Shown one piece after another: positions 41,537 to 50,353 of a DNA stretch of 64,000 nucleotides. Every line of letters begins with the position of its first letter. Position 1 is the first letter of the stretch. This DNA is from Flavobacterium limi. GTDB taxonomy: Bacteria; Bacteroidota; Bacteroidia; Flavobacteriales; Flavobacteriaceae. The position numbers and the translations under genes were made by a program. The stretch covers positions 480,318 through 544,317 of the forward strand of contig NZ_JAADZV010000003.1 of assembly GCF_010645075.1 (NCBI RefSeq), in the 5' to 3' direction. The notes beneath the pieces are model-generated. The model saw nothing but the letters and a program-made list of their open reading frames with translations. It was not told the origin of the DNA and did not search any database.

Positions 41537-42597
41537 AGTCCGTATTCGTTAAGGACGTCAGCAATTTTTACTGGCAGACCGGTTTGTAAAGATTTATCCA
41601 TTGCCTGAAGTAAAGCCACAGTCCCGATACCTTCTTCCATATTTGGATAAGCTTCAAAATTCAGTTCGATACTGTCCACAAAATATTCTAAATAATTCTG
41701 GTATTCTCCTCCGTGATGACTTTGCCCTTCAAAACGGAAATAATATTTTAAGGTGCTGTCTCCCCAGGTGATTACTTTTTCTTCTCCGGTTTTATCGGTA
41801 ACCGCATAACGTAATTCGTGATAATCAGCCTGGCTTGCTCCTTCGGTTGCTCTTAAAATCGTACTCATTCCACTATCTCTTTGAGCTGGCTGAGTTGGCG
41901 AAGTATACACTCCACTCACTCTGGCAATTCTGCCATCAGTCGCTTTGAAAATGAAATGCATCGTATCCTCGTTTTTCAAACCTGCAACTGCTCCGTTACT
42001 GCTGATCATTCCGTAACCCATTACTTCCTGAATATTCGGCAGATACCAACGAATAAAATCTACAGGATGGCTCAAACCACCGTACAGCCATTTGAAAGAC
42101 TGCAGCAATGACCATTCTTTCTTCAAAAACCATCTGTGATCGGCGTGGTATTGTGCTTCAATTGTGATTAAATCGCCAATTAATCCAGCTTCATAATCGG
42201 CTCTTTGCCTTTTGGCCGGTTCGAAGAATCTTGAACTTTGTCCGATGAAAACTTTTTTCCCTGTCGATTTGCTTAGTTCCAATAATTCCTTAGCATCAGA
42301 AAGATCATCGATAAAAGGCTTGGTACACACAACATGTTTTCCGTGCAATAAAGCCTGCTTCACATGTTGCGCGTGCAAATGGTCGGGTGTATAAATTGCG
42401 ATGATATCAATAGATTCATCGTTTAATAAATCATCGTAATTGGTGGTGTACGAATGAAAATCGAATTCTTTTGCTCTTTGTTTACAGATTTCTTCGTTTC
42501 TGTCGCACACTTTTACAAGTTCTAATTTTGAACTTTCTAAAGCGGCCGACATCGTGCTTCGTCCTTCTCCAAGTCCTAAGATGGCTATTTTTAACAT
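41533..42597 (-). CDS. Gfo/Idh/MocA family oxidoreductase
   Basis: 354 residues, cytoplasmic. N-terminal Rossmann fold (KIAILGLGEGRSTMSAALES, ELVKVCDRNEEICKQRAKEF), then IYTPDHLHAQHVKQALLHGKHVVCTKPF, where the family EKP triplet reads TKP. The C-terminal alpha/beta domain (YGGLSHPVDFIRWYLPN) contains the usual His region. Family members oxidise or epimerise sugars, sugar acids and inositols with NAD(P). It sits between the beta-helix/mutarotase fusion and the SSS transporter, so it may convert the imported sugar. The substrate is not predictable from the sequence. Confidence 0.83.
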   Translation of the reverse strand: MLKIAILGLGEGRSTMSAALESSKLELVKVCDRNEEICKQRAKEFDFHSYTTNYDDLLNDESIDIIAIYTPDHLHAQHVKQALLHGKHVVCTKPFIDDLSDAKELLELSKSTGKKVFIGQSSRFFEPAKRQRADYEAGLIGDLITIEAQYHADHRWFLKKEWSLLQSFKWLYGGLSHPVDFIRWYLPNIQEVMGYGMISSNGAVAGLKNEDTMHFIFKATDGRIARVSGVYTSPTQPAQRDSGMSTILRATEGASQADYHELRYAVTDKTGEEKVITWGDSTLKYYFRFEGQSHHGGEYQNYLEYFVDSIELNFEAYPNMEEGIGTVALLQAMDKSLQTGLPVKIADVLNEYGL

Positions 42598-42639
42598 GGT
42601 TTGTGGTTATGTTAGATTGTTGTTGTTAGTTTATTTTTT

Positions 42640-42720
42640 CTCGCAGATTACGCAGATGGAGCAGATTTAGATTTTTCTTTACTCTTTGCTCTTTACTCTA
42701 TATTCTTAGTTCTTAGTTCT
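42640..42720. repeat. Short repeat words upstream of the oxidoreductase
   Basis: Contains TCTCGCAGATTACGCAGATG (GCAGATT family) and then a low-complexity run of TTTACTCTTTGCTC-type words ending TTCTTAGTTCTTAGTTCTG. The latter resembles the run at 27655-27710. It fills the 115-bp gap between two genes of the unit. Confidence 0.45.
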
Positions 42721-45241
42721 GCTTTTTCTCCTCTACTTTCACTTTGTTCAGAAATATCCAGGTTTCGTCCGGTTTTGCGCCTTCGATTCCGGTTTGGTAT
42801 TTTTTCATCAGGACATTCCAGTCGTTTACACGCGGATTGTTTTCAGTTGTTTTTGGATTCAGTTTATCCAGACTTTCTCCTTTTGGAATACTGATGACCA
42901 ACATTAATTGTCTTCCGTTTTTGAAAACCTGCAATTGCTGAAAATCGGCGTTGCAGAAACCTTTAGCGATTTCAGGCCATTTTTCGAATTGAGTCGTATG
43001 GTAATCCACGTATTCTTTCTGCATTTTTTCATCGGCAACCAAATTGGCAGTCAACACAATATTTTCCCATTCTGATACGGGTTTAGCTTCTTTGCATCTT
43101 TCAAATTTCTGGAAATCATAAACCGGGTTTTCATAGATTTTTATTTCTAAAGCCGGAAAAGCCAGAGCCAGTTTTCGCTTCGTTCTTTCAGGCTGGTTCA
43201 TCAATCCGTAAATTACCAGATGATTTTGCCATTGGTACAATTCTTCGCCCACAATTCGGAAACCTTTTATCGTTGATTTGATTTTTTCGATATCCAGATC
43301 TTTTCCGATTACTTCGATTGCTACTGCTTTTGGCATTTCCTGTAATCCCCAGGCTTCGTCAATCACCAATTCTTTAACCAGTAAATTGTTGTATGGCGCA
43401 CGAATTCCTGCATTTTCCTTAATTTTTGGATCAACAAAAGCATAATTATCCTGCCAGATATTGCCCGCAGGACCATTGTTGTTTTTTAAGATTTTCTGAA
43501 TCGGAATCCAGTTGTTTTTTATCGTAAAGCCCTGACTTCCTTCATCGGTATACAAATACAACCACAAAAACGGATCGTGTGCGTACGGGCTGTTATACAC
43601 TTTATCAATATAATTTTCTTCAATTCGGCTGTCCGCCTGTGCTGAAAGCGTGTAAATTCCGGCTACATCATGCAAATGTTTGGCATAATGATGAATTTTA
43701 TTTCGAAGGATTTTATTATTTCGCATCACATTTTCGGTGTGTGTCCAGCCCCAGCCCATTGAAATTCCGCTGTAGGCTACATCCGAAATTTCGTTGTGCT
43801 CGATAGTCAGATTTTTAATGAAACCGGCTGCGATTCCCAGACATCCCCAATCTTCGTTAGCCACATTCGTAATTAAATTATCCGAAATCACTTCATCCGA
43901 ACAAACTACTCTGTCGTCTTTTACATTATAAGGCAAATGCGCTTCGAAAGCTTCCTCAGAGAAAACGCCTAAATTGATTCCGTTTCCGCCAATGTCTTTG
44001 AAAAGATTTCCTTTAACAATATTATGATTCGTTCCTTTGTGCAAGTCTAATCCTGTAGAAGACAAATGCTCAAAAGTACAGGATTCAAAAAGTGTATTGT
44101 TAGCATAGTTTACCTCAACAGCGGCTCTTGGTCTTCCAACCCAGCCCTGATTTTCTAAATTCGCCTGATTTGGAGTTCCGGGAGTTTTCAATTTGTAGGC
44201 ATCTAATAAATACATTCCTGCCTGCAATGGCACATGACCTTGCTGCGAAGGACGAAGCCAGTTGCTGTACTGAAACGAAATTCCTTTGAAATTAAAATGA
44301 TGTACCGGAGTATCCAGAGTACCTTCCACTTTTACTAAATTTTCTAAAACTGGCGCTGTAACTTTAGCGGAATTCAGTTCTTCTCCTTTTCTTGGGATAT
44401 AATAGATTTTGGCTTTTTTTCTGTCCAAAAACCATTCACCCGGTTCGTTCAGCATCGAAATTCCATTGTTTAAATAAAATGCTGAATTTCCATTATTTTT
44501 AGAAATCCACGGAGCCGGCCACGGGTGCTCGCTTTGGATTCGGCTTTCCGGCTGTTCGAAAGAAAGTCTGGCGCTGTCTTTAACCACTTCAATATTTTTG
44601 ATTCGCAGATTGGCAATTGCCCACCATTGTACGATGTACATTTCCATTCCCGGTTCGAACTTCACCGATTTATTTTTGAAAGGAATCCAGCAGGTTTCGG
44701 TTGCAGCATCCCAGGAAAGAATTCTGTCCATTTGAGTTCCGGCAGTGCTTTTGGCTCTCACGGCTTTTTTACCATTAACCCATAACTGACGGTAATTGAT
44801 AATTTCACCTGCCTGCTGAGGAGCGTTCGCTTCCCAGATTGTTCCTGCTTTTAAACCGTTTATGGCTAGTGTCGATTTTTTCCAGTTTTTGATTTCGATT
44901 CCGCCGCTTAAGATTGGTTTGGCATTTTGATCCGCTTCAATAGTAGTTGGACTGTCAGCTGTTCCGGAATCTTCAGGTCGTATAAATACAGGTTCGTTTA
45001 AATAATACGTTCCGTTCATTACAATAATACGAATCCCGTCTTTTATAGAAGCATCTTTTAATCGGCGTAATTCTCTTGCCTTTCTGACAGCCATCTGAAC
45101 AGTTGCCAGCGGACTTGCCTTTGTTCCGGCATTGGTATCTTTCCCTTGCGGTGAAACCCAGATTTCGGCTGCATTCGATGTGAATGAGCAAATTGTTATT
45201 AAAAAGATAATTAGAACTTTTGTAAAGATATTTAAACGCAT
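42713..45241 (-). CDS. Right-handed beta-helix enzyme (GH141-like) fused to L-rhamnose-mutarotase-like domain
   Basis: 842 residues with a signal peptide (to SNAAEIW). Residues about 25-600 are a beta-helix of GH141-like type: WVSPQGKDTNAGTKASPLATVQMAVRKARE, IIVMNGTYYLNEPVFIRPEDSGTADSPTTI, HLSSTGLDLHKGTNHN and YSGISMGWGWTHTEN. Residues 726-842 resemble RhaM/YiiL-type mutarotases: LTANLVADEKMQKEYVDYHTTQFEKWPEI, LQVFKNGRQLMLVISI, and NPRVNDWNVLMKKYQTGIEGAKPDETW. RhaM-type mutarotases interconvert anomers of L-rhamnose or L-fucose in the cytoplasm; here the domain would be exported. The middle segment (about 610-720) is unassigned. It is the first gene of a unit with an oxidoreductase and the SSS transporter, and a CAGG repeat lies 126 bp upstream. 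Confidence 0.78.
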   Translation of the reverse strand: MRLNIFTKVLIIFLITICSFTSNAAEIWVSPQGKDTNAGTKASPLATVQMAVRKARELRRLKDASIKDGIRIIVMNGTYYLNEPVFIRPEDSGTADSPTTIEADQNAKPILSGGIEIKNWKKSTLAINGLKAGTIWEANAPQQAGEIINYRQLWVNGKKAVRAKSTAGTQMDRILSWDAATETCWIPFKNKSVKFEPGMEMYIVQWWAIANLRIKNIEVVKDSARLSFEQPESRIQSEHPWPAPWISKNNGNSAFYLNNGISMLNEPGEWFLDRKKAKIYYIPRKGEELNSAKVTAPVLENLVKVEGTLDTPVHHFNFKGISFQYSNWLRPSQQGHVPLQAGMYLLDAYKLKTPGTPNQANLENQGWVGRPRAAVEVNYANNTLFESCTFEHLSSTGLDLHKGTNHNIVKGNLFKDIGGNGINLGVFSEEAFEAHLPYNVKDDRVVCSDEVISDNLITNVANEDWGCLGIAAGFIKNLTIEHNEISDVAYSGISMGWGWTHTENVMRNNKILRNKIHHYAKHLHDVAGIYTLSAQADSRIEENYIDKVYNSPYAHDPFLWLYLYTDEGSQGFTIKNNWIPIQKILKNNNGPAGNIWQDNYAFVDPKIKENAGIRAPYNNLLVKELVIDEAWGLQEMPKAVAIEVIGKDLDIEKIKSTIKGFRIVGEELYQWQNHLVIYGLMNQPERTKRKLALAFPALEIKIYENPVYDFQKFERCKEAKPVSEWENIVLTANLVADEKMQKEYVDYHTTQFEKWPEIAKGFCNADFQQLQVFKNGRQLMLVISIPKGESLDKLNPKTTENNPRVNDWNVLMKKYQTGIEGAKPDETWIFLNKVKVEEKKQN

Positions 45242-45366
45242 TTTTTTCTTTTTTAGGTAAAACCGTAAAGGATTTTATTTCTTAACAATATAAGACTTGC
45301 AAATAAATGTATTTTTTACACTTTTACCAAATGATGGGTACAATATAACAGAATATAAAAATATAG

Positions 45367-45384
45367 GTGTCCTGTACCCACCTG
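45367..45384 (-). promoter_or_regulatory. CAGG direct repeat, third copy
   Basis: Minus strand reads CAGGTGGGTACAGGACAC, with two CAGG units 10 bp apart, matching the sites upstream of susC and GH78. No good TTG/-7 pair follows at once. The assignment to the minus-strand gene at 45241 is likely, but the site could also affect GH28. Confidence 0.45.
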
Positions 45385-45501
45385 CCTTTCTTTTGGATAT
45401 ATGTAGTAGTGTGGCTCAATAAAATAGCAAAAAGGCTCTAATCAACTTTACACGCAATTAGAATCCTTTTCAACTATTAAATATATTGTAAATATTTTTT
45501 A

Positions 45502-45525
45502 TAAATTTGTGCAATCGATTACATT
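45502..45525 (+). promoter_or_regulatory. Candidate GH28 promoter and operator-like palindrome
   Basis: TAAATTTG (45502-45509) fits the -7 consensus TAnnTTTG. TGCAATCGATTACA directly overlaps the expected start point and resembles LacI-type operators. No convincing -33 TTTG is at the standard distance, so confidence is low. Confidence 0.35.
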
Positions 45526-45644
45526 ATTGTATTTTCGTTTTTTTACGAAACTTATTTTACAATTTGTAAAAAAAGTATTATCAAGATAAACATATCGTAC
45601 AATTTTGATATCTAAATTTTTAAACTTTAACTAATTCAATAAGA

Positions 45645-47339
45645 ATGAAAACTAATCCAACTCCCTTTTTCCGTATGCTTTTGGCTGTTTTAGCAGTAAG
45701 CTGTTCAGGAAATGTGATCGCACAAAAGTCAAAATCCTATGACACTTATGCAAACATTGAGTTTAAAATGCCTAAGGTCAATGAACCAAAAATTCCAAAA
45801 AACACTGTGAATCTTAAAGATTTTGGCGCGGTAAACGGCGGATATGTTTTAAACACAAAAGCGTTTGAAGATGCTATTAATGCACTTTCAAAAAAAGGCG
45901 GCGGAAAATTAATCATTCCTCCAGGAATCTGGTTAACAGGACCAATCATCCTAAAAAGTAATATTGAATTACATGCAGAAAGAGGTGCACTGATAAAATT
46001 TTCTACAGATAAAAGCTTATACCCACTTATCGAAACTAATTTTGAAGGTTTAAATACCTGGAGATGTATCTCTCCTATTTACGGTAAGAATTTAGAAAAT
46101 ATTGCTTTTACAGGAACAGGGGTTTGGGATGGCTCAGGTGAAGCATGGAGACAGGTTAAAAGAAGTAAAGTTACAGAAAGCCAGTGGAAAGAATTTGTTT
46201 CTTCAGGCGGAGTTGTAAATGAGCAAAAAACAAGCTGGTATCCATCAGAAGTATTTATGAATGCTTCGAAGGGAGGCCCAATAGACCAAAATGTTCGTCT
46301 GGATTTAAAAACCAAAGAAGATTTTGAAAAAATTCATGATTTCCTTCGTCCGGTATTGGTTAGTATTCAAAATAGTAAAAGAGTGCTATTTGACGGACCC
46401 GTATTTCAAAATTCTCCGGCATGGAACATTCACCCTTTTATGATTGAAGATTTAATCGTGAGAAATGTAAGTGTTCGTAATCCATGGTTTTCACAAAATG
46501 GAGATGGACTTGATGTAGAATGCTGTAAAAATGTTGTTATCGAAAATTCCAGTTTTGATGTGGGTGATGATGCCATCTGCATCAAATCAGGAAAAGACAA
46601 AGATGGTCGTGACAGAGGTATTCCTAGTGAAAATATCATTGTAAGAAATAATATAGTTTATCATGGACACGGAGGTGTAACGGTAGGAAGCGAAATGTCC
46701 GGAGGTGTAAAAAACCTTCATGTATCTAACTGTACTTTTATGGGAACTGATGTTGGTTTACGTTTCAAAAGTGCACGAGGGCGCGGAGGTGTTGTAGAAA
46801 ACATTTTTATTTCTGATATTTTCATGACTGATATTCCGTCTCAGGCGATTTCGTTCAACCTTTATTATGGAGGAAAATCTATAGCAGAAACTTTGGAAGA
46901 AGGCGGTGATAAAATTGTGAATCAAAAAATGCCTGTAGATGAAAAAACACCTCAGTTCAAAAACATTTCGATAAAAAATGTAACAATCAAAGGAGCCCAA
47001 CAAGCTGTATTTTTACAAGGATTACCTGAAATGAATCTTGAAAATATTGAAATCTCGAATTTGATTGCAAAAGCAGAAAAAGGTTTTACTATAGTGGATG
47101 CAAACGGAATCAAAGTTCACAATGCGAAACTTGATATTGAAAAACCAACTGTAATTGAAATTTACAATGGTAAAAACATGTCTTTTAAAGATATTGAATT
47201 GAATTCAAAAGCATCTAATGCTATTACTATTAATGGAGAAGCGACTGAAAATGTTGAATTTGTTTCTTCAGGAAATTCAGATTTTGCAAAGAAAACAGTT
47301 ATTGGGGAAACTGTTCCAAAATCTGCGGTAAAACTATAA
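45645..47339 (+). CDS. GH28 polygalacturonase-family enzyme
   Basis: 564-residue secreted beta-helix enzyme that hydrolyses galacturonic-acid linkages in homogalacturonan or rhamnogalacturonan. The signal peptide runs to NVIAQKSK. GH28 catalytic motifs are intact: NGDGLD with Asp287, GDDAICIKSG with Asp308/309, GHGGVTVGSE with His342, and LRFKSARGRGG supplying the Arg-Lys pair. The N-terminal VNLKDFGAVNGG and WDGSGEAWR are also family-typical. The length is on the long side, with an insert around 170-235. It is followed 73 bp later by the PL10 lyase on the same strand, forming a two-gene pectate-degrading unit that ends at a strong terminator. Confidence 0.93.
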   Translation: MKTNPTPFFRMLLAVLAVSCSGNVIAQKSKSYDTYANIEFKMPKVNEPKIPKNTVNLKDFGAVNGGYVLNTKAFEDAINALSKKGGGKLIIPPGIWLTGPIILKSNIELHAERGALIKFSTDKSLYPLIETNFEGLNTWRCISPIYGKNLENIAFTGTGVWDGSGEAWRQVKRSKVTESQWKEFVSSGGVVNEQKTSWYPSEVFMNASKGGPIDQNVRLDLKTKEDFEKIHDFLRPVLVSIQNSKRVLFDGPVFQNSPAWNIHPFMIEDLIVRNVSVRNPWFSQNGDGLDVECCKNVVIENSSFDVGDDAICIKSGKDKDGRDRGIPSENIIVRNNIVYHGHGGVTVGSEMSGGVKNLHVSNCTFMGTDVGLRFKSARGRGGVVENIFISDIFMTDIPSQAISFNLYYGGKSIAETLEEGGDKIVNQKMPVDEKTPQFKNISIKNVTIKGAQQAVFLQGLPEMNLENIEISNLIAKAEKGFTIVDANGIKVHNAKLDIEKPTVIEIYNGKNMSFKDIELNSKASNAITINGEATENVEFVSSGNSDFAKKTVIGETVPKSAVKL

Positions 47340-47412
47340 GTGATTAAACTATTTTGCTTCTGTTGGGTCTAAGTTTAAAACAAACACAACAGAAGCTCAT
47401 CAAAAAATTACT

Positions 47413-48618
47413 ATGAAAACATTACAAAGTTTGTCCATGAATAAGAGCTTTTTATTCGGAATCATACTTACCTCTTTTTCGTTTCTTTATTCAGGAGCAC
47501 AATCTGAAAAAGACAAAAAGACGACAGTAATCAGTACAAAACCATTTAGTGACAGTATGAATCACTGGTACGGTATTGCCGATAAAAACAATATTGTAAA
47601 TCCGATACCAAATCAGCCGAAATACGAAGAATCCGAATATACCAAAATAGCGGATAACATCATTTATTTTCAGCGTGATAACGGAGGATGGCCAAAAAAT
47701 TATGACATGCGCGCAATTTTGACTCCGGAACAAATTAAAGATATTGTAGGCTCAAGATCGGTTTTCCATACCACTTTTGACAACGGAACTACGTATACTC
47801 ATGTGTATTATTTAGCGCAGGTTTATACACAGACCAAAATTGAAAAATACAAAACAGCCTGCCTGAAAGGAATCGATTTTATTTTGGAAGCACAATATCC
47901 TAATGGTGGGTGGCCTCAATATTATCCTTTAGAAAAAGGATATAGCAGACACATCACATTTAACGATGGTGCGTATATGGGAATCATGAACTTGCTGGAT
48001 AAAATAGTGCACAACAATCCTGAATTTGATTTTATAGATGCCGAAACAAAAAAGAAAATAAATACAGCTTATGAAAAAGGAATTGACTGTATTTTAAAAA
48101 CGCAAATTTCTGATCACGGAAAATTAAGCGCCTGGTGTCAGCAGCATGACGAGACAACTTTATTGCCTGCATGGGCGAGAAAGTTCGAACCGCCAAGTGT
48201 AAGTAATGCAGAAAGTGTGGATGTGGTTTTATTTTTAATGAAAATAGAAAATCCAAGTGAACAGGTAATCAGAGCTGTACAAGGTGCGATTAAGTGGTTT
48301 CAGGATTCTAAAATATACAATACCAGAGTGGAGACTTTTGAAGCTCCTGAATTTGATTCAAAATTCAAAAAAGTTAAAGATGACCGCCGAGTTGTAAATG
48401 ACCCTACAGCACCACCAATCTGGACACGTTATTATGAATTGGGAACCGGAAAACCTTTGTTTTGTGACAGAGACAGTGTTTACCTATATTCATTGGCCGA
48501 AGTAAGCCGTGAACGCAGAAGCGGTTATGCCTGGTACACCTATAATCCTGAAAAAGCCCTGAAAAAATATCCGGAATGGCAGAAAAAATGGACTCCTGAA
48601 ACAGATGTTTTGAAATAA
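47413..48618 (+). CDS. PL10 pectate lyase
   Basis: Secreted pectate lyase with an (alpha/alpha)-type toroid. The signal peptide ends YSGAQSEK; an ATG at 47437 (MNKSFLFG) is an alternative start. PL10 motifs: QRDNGGWPKNYDMR, TTFDNGTTYTHVYYLAQVY, LEAQYPNGGWPQYYPL, HITFNDGAYMGIMNLL, SAWCQQHDETTLLPAWARKFEPPSVSNAESVDVVLFLM, and the late RRVVNDPTAPPIWTRYYELGTGKPLFCDRD. These cover the substrate Arg and catalytic regions. It cleaves polygalacturonate by beta-elimination. Together with GH28 it forms a plus-strand unit converging on the lactonase gene. Confidence 0.92.
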   Translation: MKTLQSLSMNKSFLFGIILTSFSFLYSGAQSEKDKKTTVISTKPFSDSMNHWYGIADKNNIVNPIPNQPKYEESEYTKIADNIIYFQRDNGGWPKNYDMRAILTPEQIKDIVGSRSVFHTTFDNGTTYTHVYYLAQVYTQTKIEKYKTACLKGIDFILEAQYPNGGWPQYYPLEKGYSRHITFNDGAYMGIMNLLDKIVHNNPEFDFIDAETKKKINTAYEKGIDCILKTQISDHGKLSAWCQQHDETTLLPAWARKFEPPSVSNAESVDVVLFLMKIENPSEQVIRAVQGAIKWFQDSKIYNTRVETFEAPEFDSKFKKVKDDRRVVNDPTAPPIWTRYYELGTGKPLFCDRDSVYLYSLAEVSRERRSGYAWYTYNPEKALKKYPEWQKKWTPETDVLK

Positions 48619-48640
48619 TAAAAAGTCCAAACTGAACATA

Positions 48641-48677
48641 AAAAAAAGCGTGAATTTCTACAATTCACGCTTTTTTT
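48641..48677. terminator. Bidirectional terminator
   Basis: Perfect stem AAAAAAAGCGTGAATT / AATTCACGCTTTTTTT with a 5-nt loop, centred between the convergent PL10 and amidohydrolase genes. A- and T-runs on both sides allow termination in both directions. Confidence 0.9.
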
Positions 48678-48698
48678 ATTAACTGAAATTATGATTTC

Positions 48699-49538
48699 TT
48701 AGTCTTTCAACTTATAAAATGATTTCGCATTTTCAGACCAGATTTTATTCTGATCCTCAATTGAAAACTGAGACATGTAATCTTCTAATGTTTTTACGAG
48801 TTCCTTATAATCCGAAGCTACATTGCAAACCGGCCAGTCAGATCCGAACATCAATTTATCAGCAGTAAAGTTTTCAAAAATAACATCCAGATACGGTTTT
48901 AAATCGGATGGTTTCCAATTGTTCCAGTCGGCTTCAGTCACCATTCCGGAAATTTTGCATTTTACGTTTTCTAATTTTGAAATTTCTTCAATGTTTTTTT
49001 TCCAGGATTCAATCTCACCCGATTTAATATCCGGTTTGGCAATATGATCAATAACAAAATCCTGATCAGGAAAAGATTTTACCAAATCAATGGCTGCCGG
49101 TAACTGACGATGGAAAATCAAAATATCATAAGTGAAATTGAATTCCTTCAAAGCTGCAATTCCGTTACGAAAAGCTGTCCCGAACATAAAATCGTCCGGT
49201 TCTCCCTGCACCACATGCCTGAAACCTTTCAGTTTTTCAAATTGAGAAAAATGACTCAATCGCTCTGAAATATTTTCAGCCCTTAAATCAACCCAGCCCA
49301 CGACTCCTTTTATGAAATCGTTTTTTGAAGCGAGATCCAGTAAAAATTCTGTTTCTTCTTCAGACTGACTCGCCTGAACAGCTACACAGCCTGCAAAATT
49401 ATTTTCTGTAAGCAATGGCAATAAATCTTCGGGTAAAAAATCCTTTTGAATCTTTTTCATCGAATCATCAATCCAGCTATCCCTAACCGGATCAAATATC
49501 CAAAAATGCTGATGGGAGTCAATTCGGTTCATACCCAT
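48699..49538 (-). CDS. Amidohydrolase family sugar-lactonase (L-fuconolactonase/L-rhamnonolactonase-like)
   Basis: 279-residue cytoplasmic TIM-barrel protein of the amidohydrolase_2 group. Seen: IDSHQHFWIFDP near the N-terminus, VGWVDLR, KGFRHVVQGEPDD, FVIDHIAKPDIKSG and the metal-site-like LMFGSDWPVCNV. This pattern is typical of lactonases that open L-fucono- or L-rhamnono-1,4-lactone after sugar oxidation. Start choice: the first ATG overlaps the stop of the upstream SDR gene by one base; the second ATG is two codons in. It is the last gene of the GH105-led unit, immediately before the bidirectional terminator. Confidence 0.82.
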   Translation of the reverse strand: MGMNRIDSHQHFWIFDPVRDSWIDDSMKKIQKDFLPEDLLPLLTENNFAGCVAVQASQSEEETEFLLDLASKNDFIKGVVGWVDLRAENISERLSHFSQFEKLKGFRHVVQGEPDDFMFGTAFRNGIAALKEFNFTYDILIFHRQLPAAIDLVKSFPDQDFVIDHIAKPDIKSGEIESWKKNIEEISKLENVKCKISGMVTEADWNNWKPSDLKPYLDVIFENFTADKLMFGSDWPVCNVASDYKELVKTLEDYMSQFSIEDQNKIWSENAKSFYKLKD

Positions 49539-50335
49539 TAATTTACATCACTGATTAAAGCACGATCTAAATGCACATAACCTCCTTCTACAAAAACAAA
49601 CTGTCCTGTAGTATGAGAAGAACGATCTGAAATAATAAAAAGTGTTGAATCTGCAATTTCTTCTGTTGTGGTCATTCTGGACTCAAACGGAATACTTTTA
49701 TTTATTTTTTTCAAAACTGCTTCACCATCCGGAACTGTTTTGATCCAGTCTTCGTATGCAGGCGTATAACATTCTGCAATAATAATCGCATTAGAACGAA
49801 TTCCGTACTGAATCAAATCAACTGCCCATTCTCTTGTAAGTCCAAGTACACCGCCTTTTGCAGCAGCATATCCTGAAGTCCCGCCTTGTCCTGTCAAAGC
49901 TACTTTTGAACCAATATTCAAAATATTTCCTTTTGATTCTTTTAAATATGGAAGTGCAAATTTTACCAGCAAAAAGTAACTTACCACATTCAGTTTCAAA
50001 GAATCCATAAACTCTTCGTAAGTAGCATCTAAACCGGCACCGTCATTTACCCCTACGTTATTGATCACAACATCTATTCTGCCGTATTTTTTCGCAATCT
50101 CAGCAACTGCTTTTTCCATCTGGACAGGATCAGTCACATCCGTTTGTACAAATAACGAATCGATTCCTTTCTTCTGCAAAGCTTCCGCATAACCAAAACC
50201 TCTGCTGTTTCTGTCTACCAAAACCGGAATAGCACCTTCATCCGCCAATCGATTGATGATGGTCTCACCAATACTTCCTTCTTTTCCAGCCGATCCTGAT
50301 ACGACTACAATTTTACCTTTTAAATGTAAATCCAT
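49538..50335 (-). CDS. SDR family NAD(P)-dependent oxidoreductase
   Basis: 265 residues, cytoplasmic. It has a modified SDR cofactor loop (VSGSAGKEGSIGETI in place of TGxxxGIG), NNVGVND, and the catalytic YAAAKGG with a preceding Ser in IGSKVALTGQGGTSG. The C-terminal TTGQFVFVEGGYVHLD is usual for SDRs. By position between a Zn alcohol dehydrogenase and a sugar lactonase it could oxidise L-rhamnose/L-fucose to the lactone, or a 2-keto-3-deoxy acid. Which of the two SDR genes in this unit does which step cannot be decided here. Confidence 0.82.
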   Translation of the reverse strand: MDLHLKGKIVVVSGSAGKEGSIGETIINRLADEGAIPVLVDRNSRGFGYAEALQKKGIDSLFVQTDVTDPVQMEKAVAEIAKKYGRIDVVINNVGVNDGAGLDATYEEFMDSLKLNVVSYFLLVKFALPYLKESKGNILNIGSKVALTGQGGTSGYAAAKGGVLGLTREWAVDLIQYGIRSNAIIIAECYTPAYEDWIKTVPDGEAVLKKINKSIPFESRMTTTEEIADSTLFIISDRSSHTTGQFVFVEGGYVHLDRALISDVN

Positions 50336-50353
50336 AATATTATGTTTTCAGAA

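Larger units (their letters stand above)
45242..45644. other. Divergent regulatory region between fusion gene and GH28
   Basis: 403 bp without a gene. It holds the CAGG direct repeat (45367-45384), a -7-like box TAAATTTG (45502-45509) for the GH28 side, and the near-palindrome TGCAATCGATTACA right after it. No RNA gene is seen. Confidence 0.6.
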
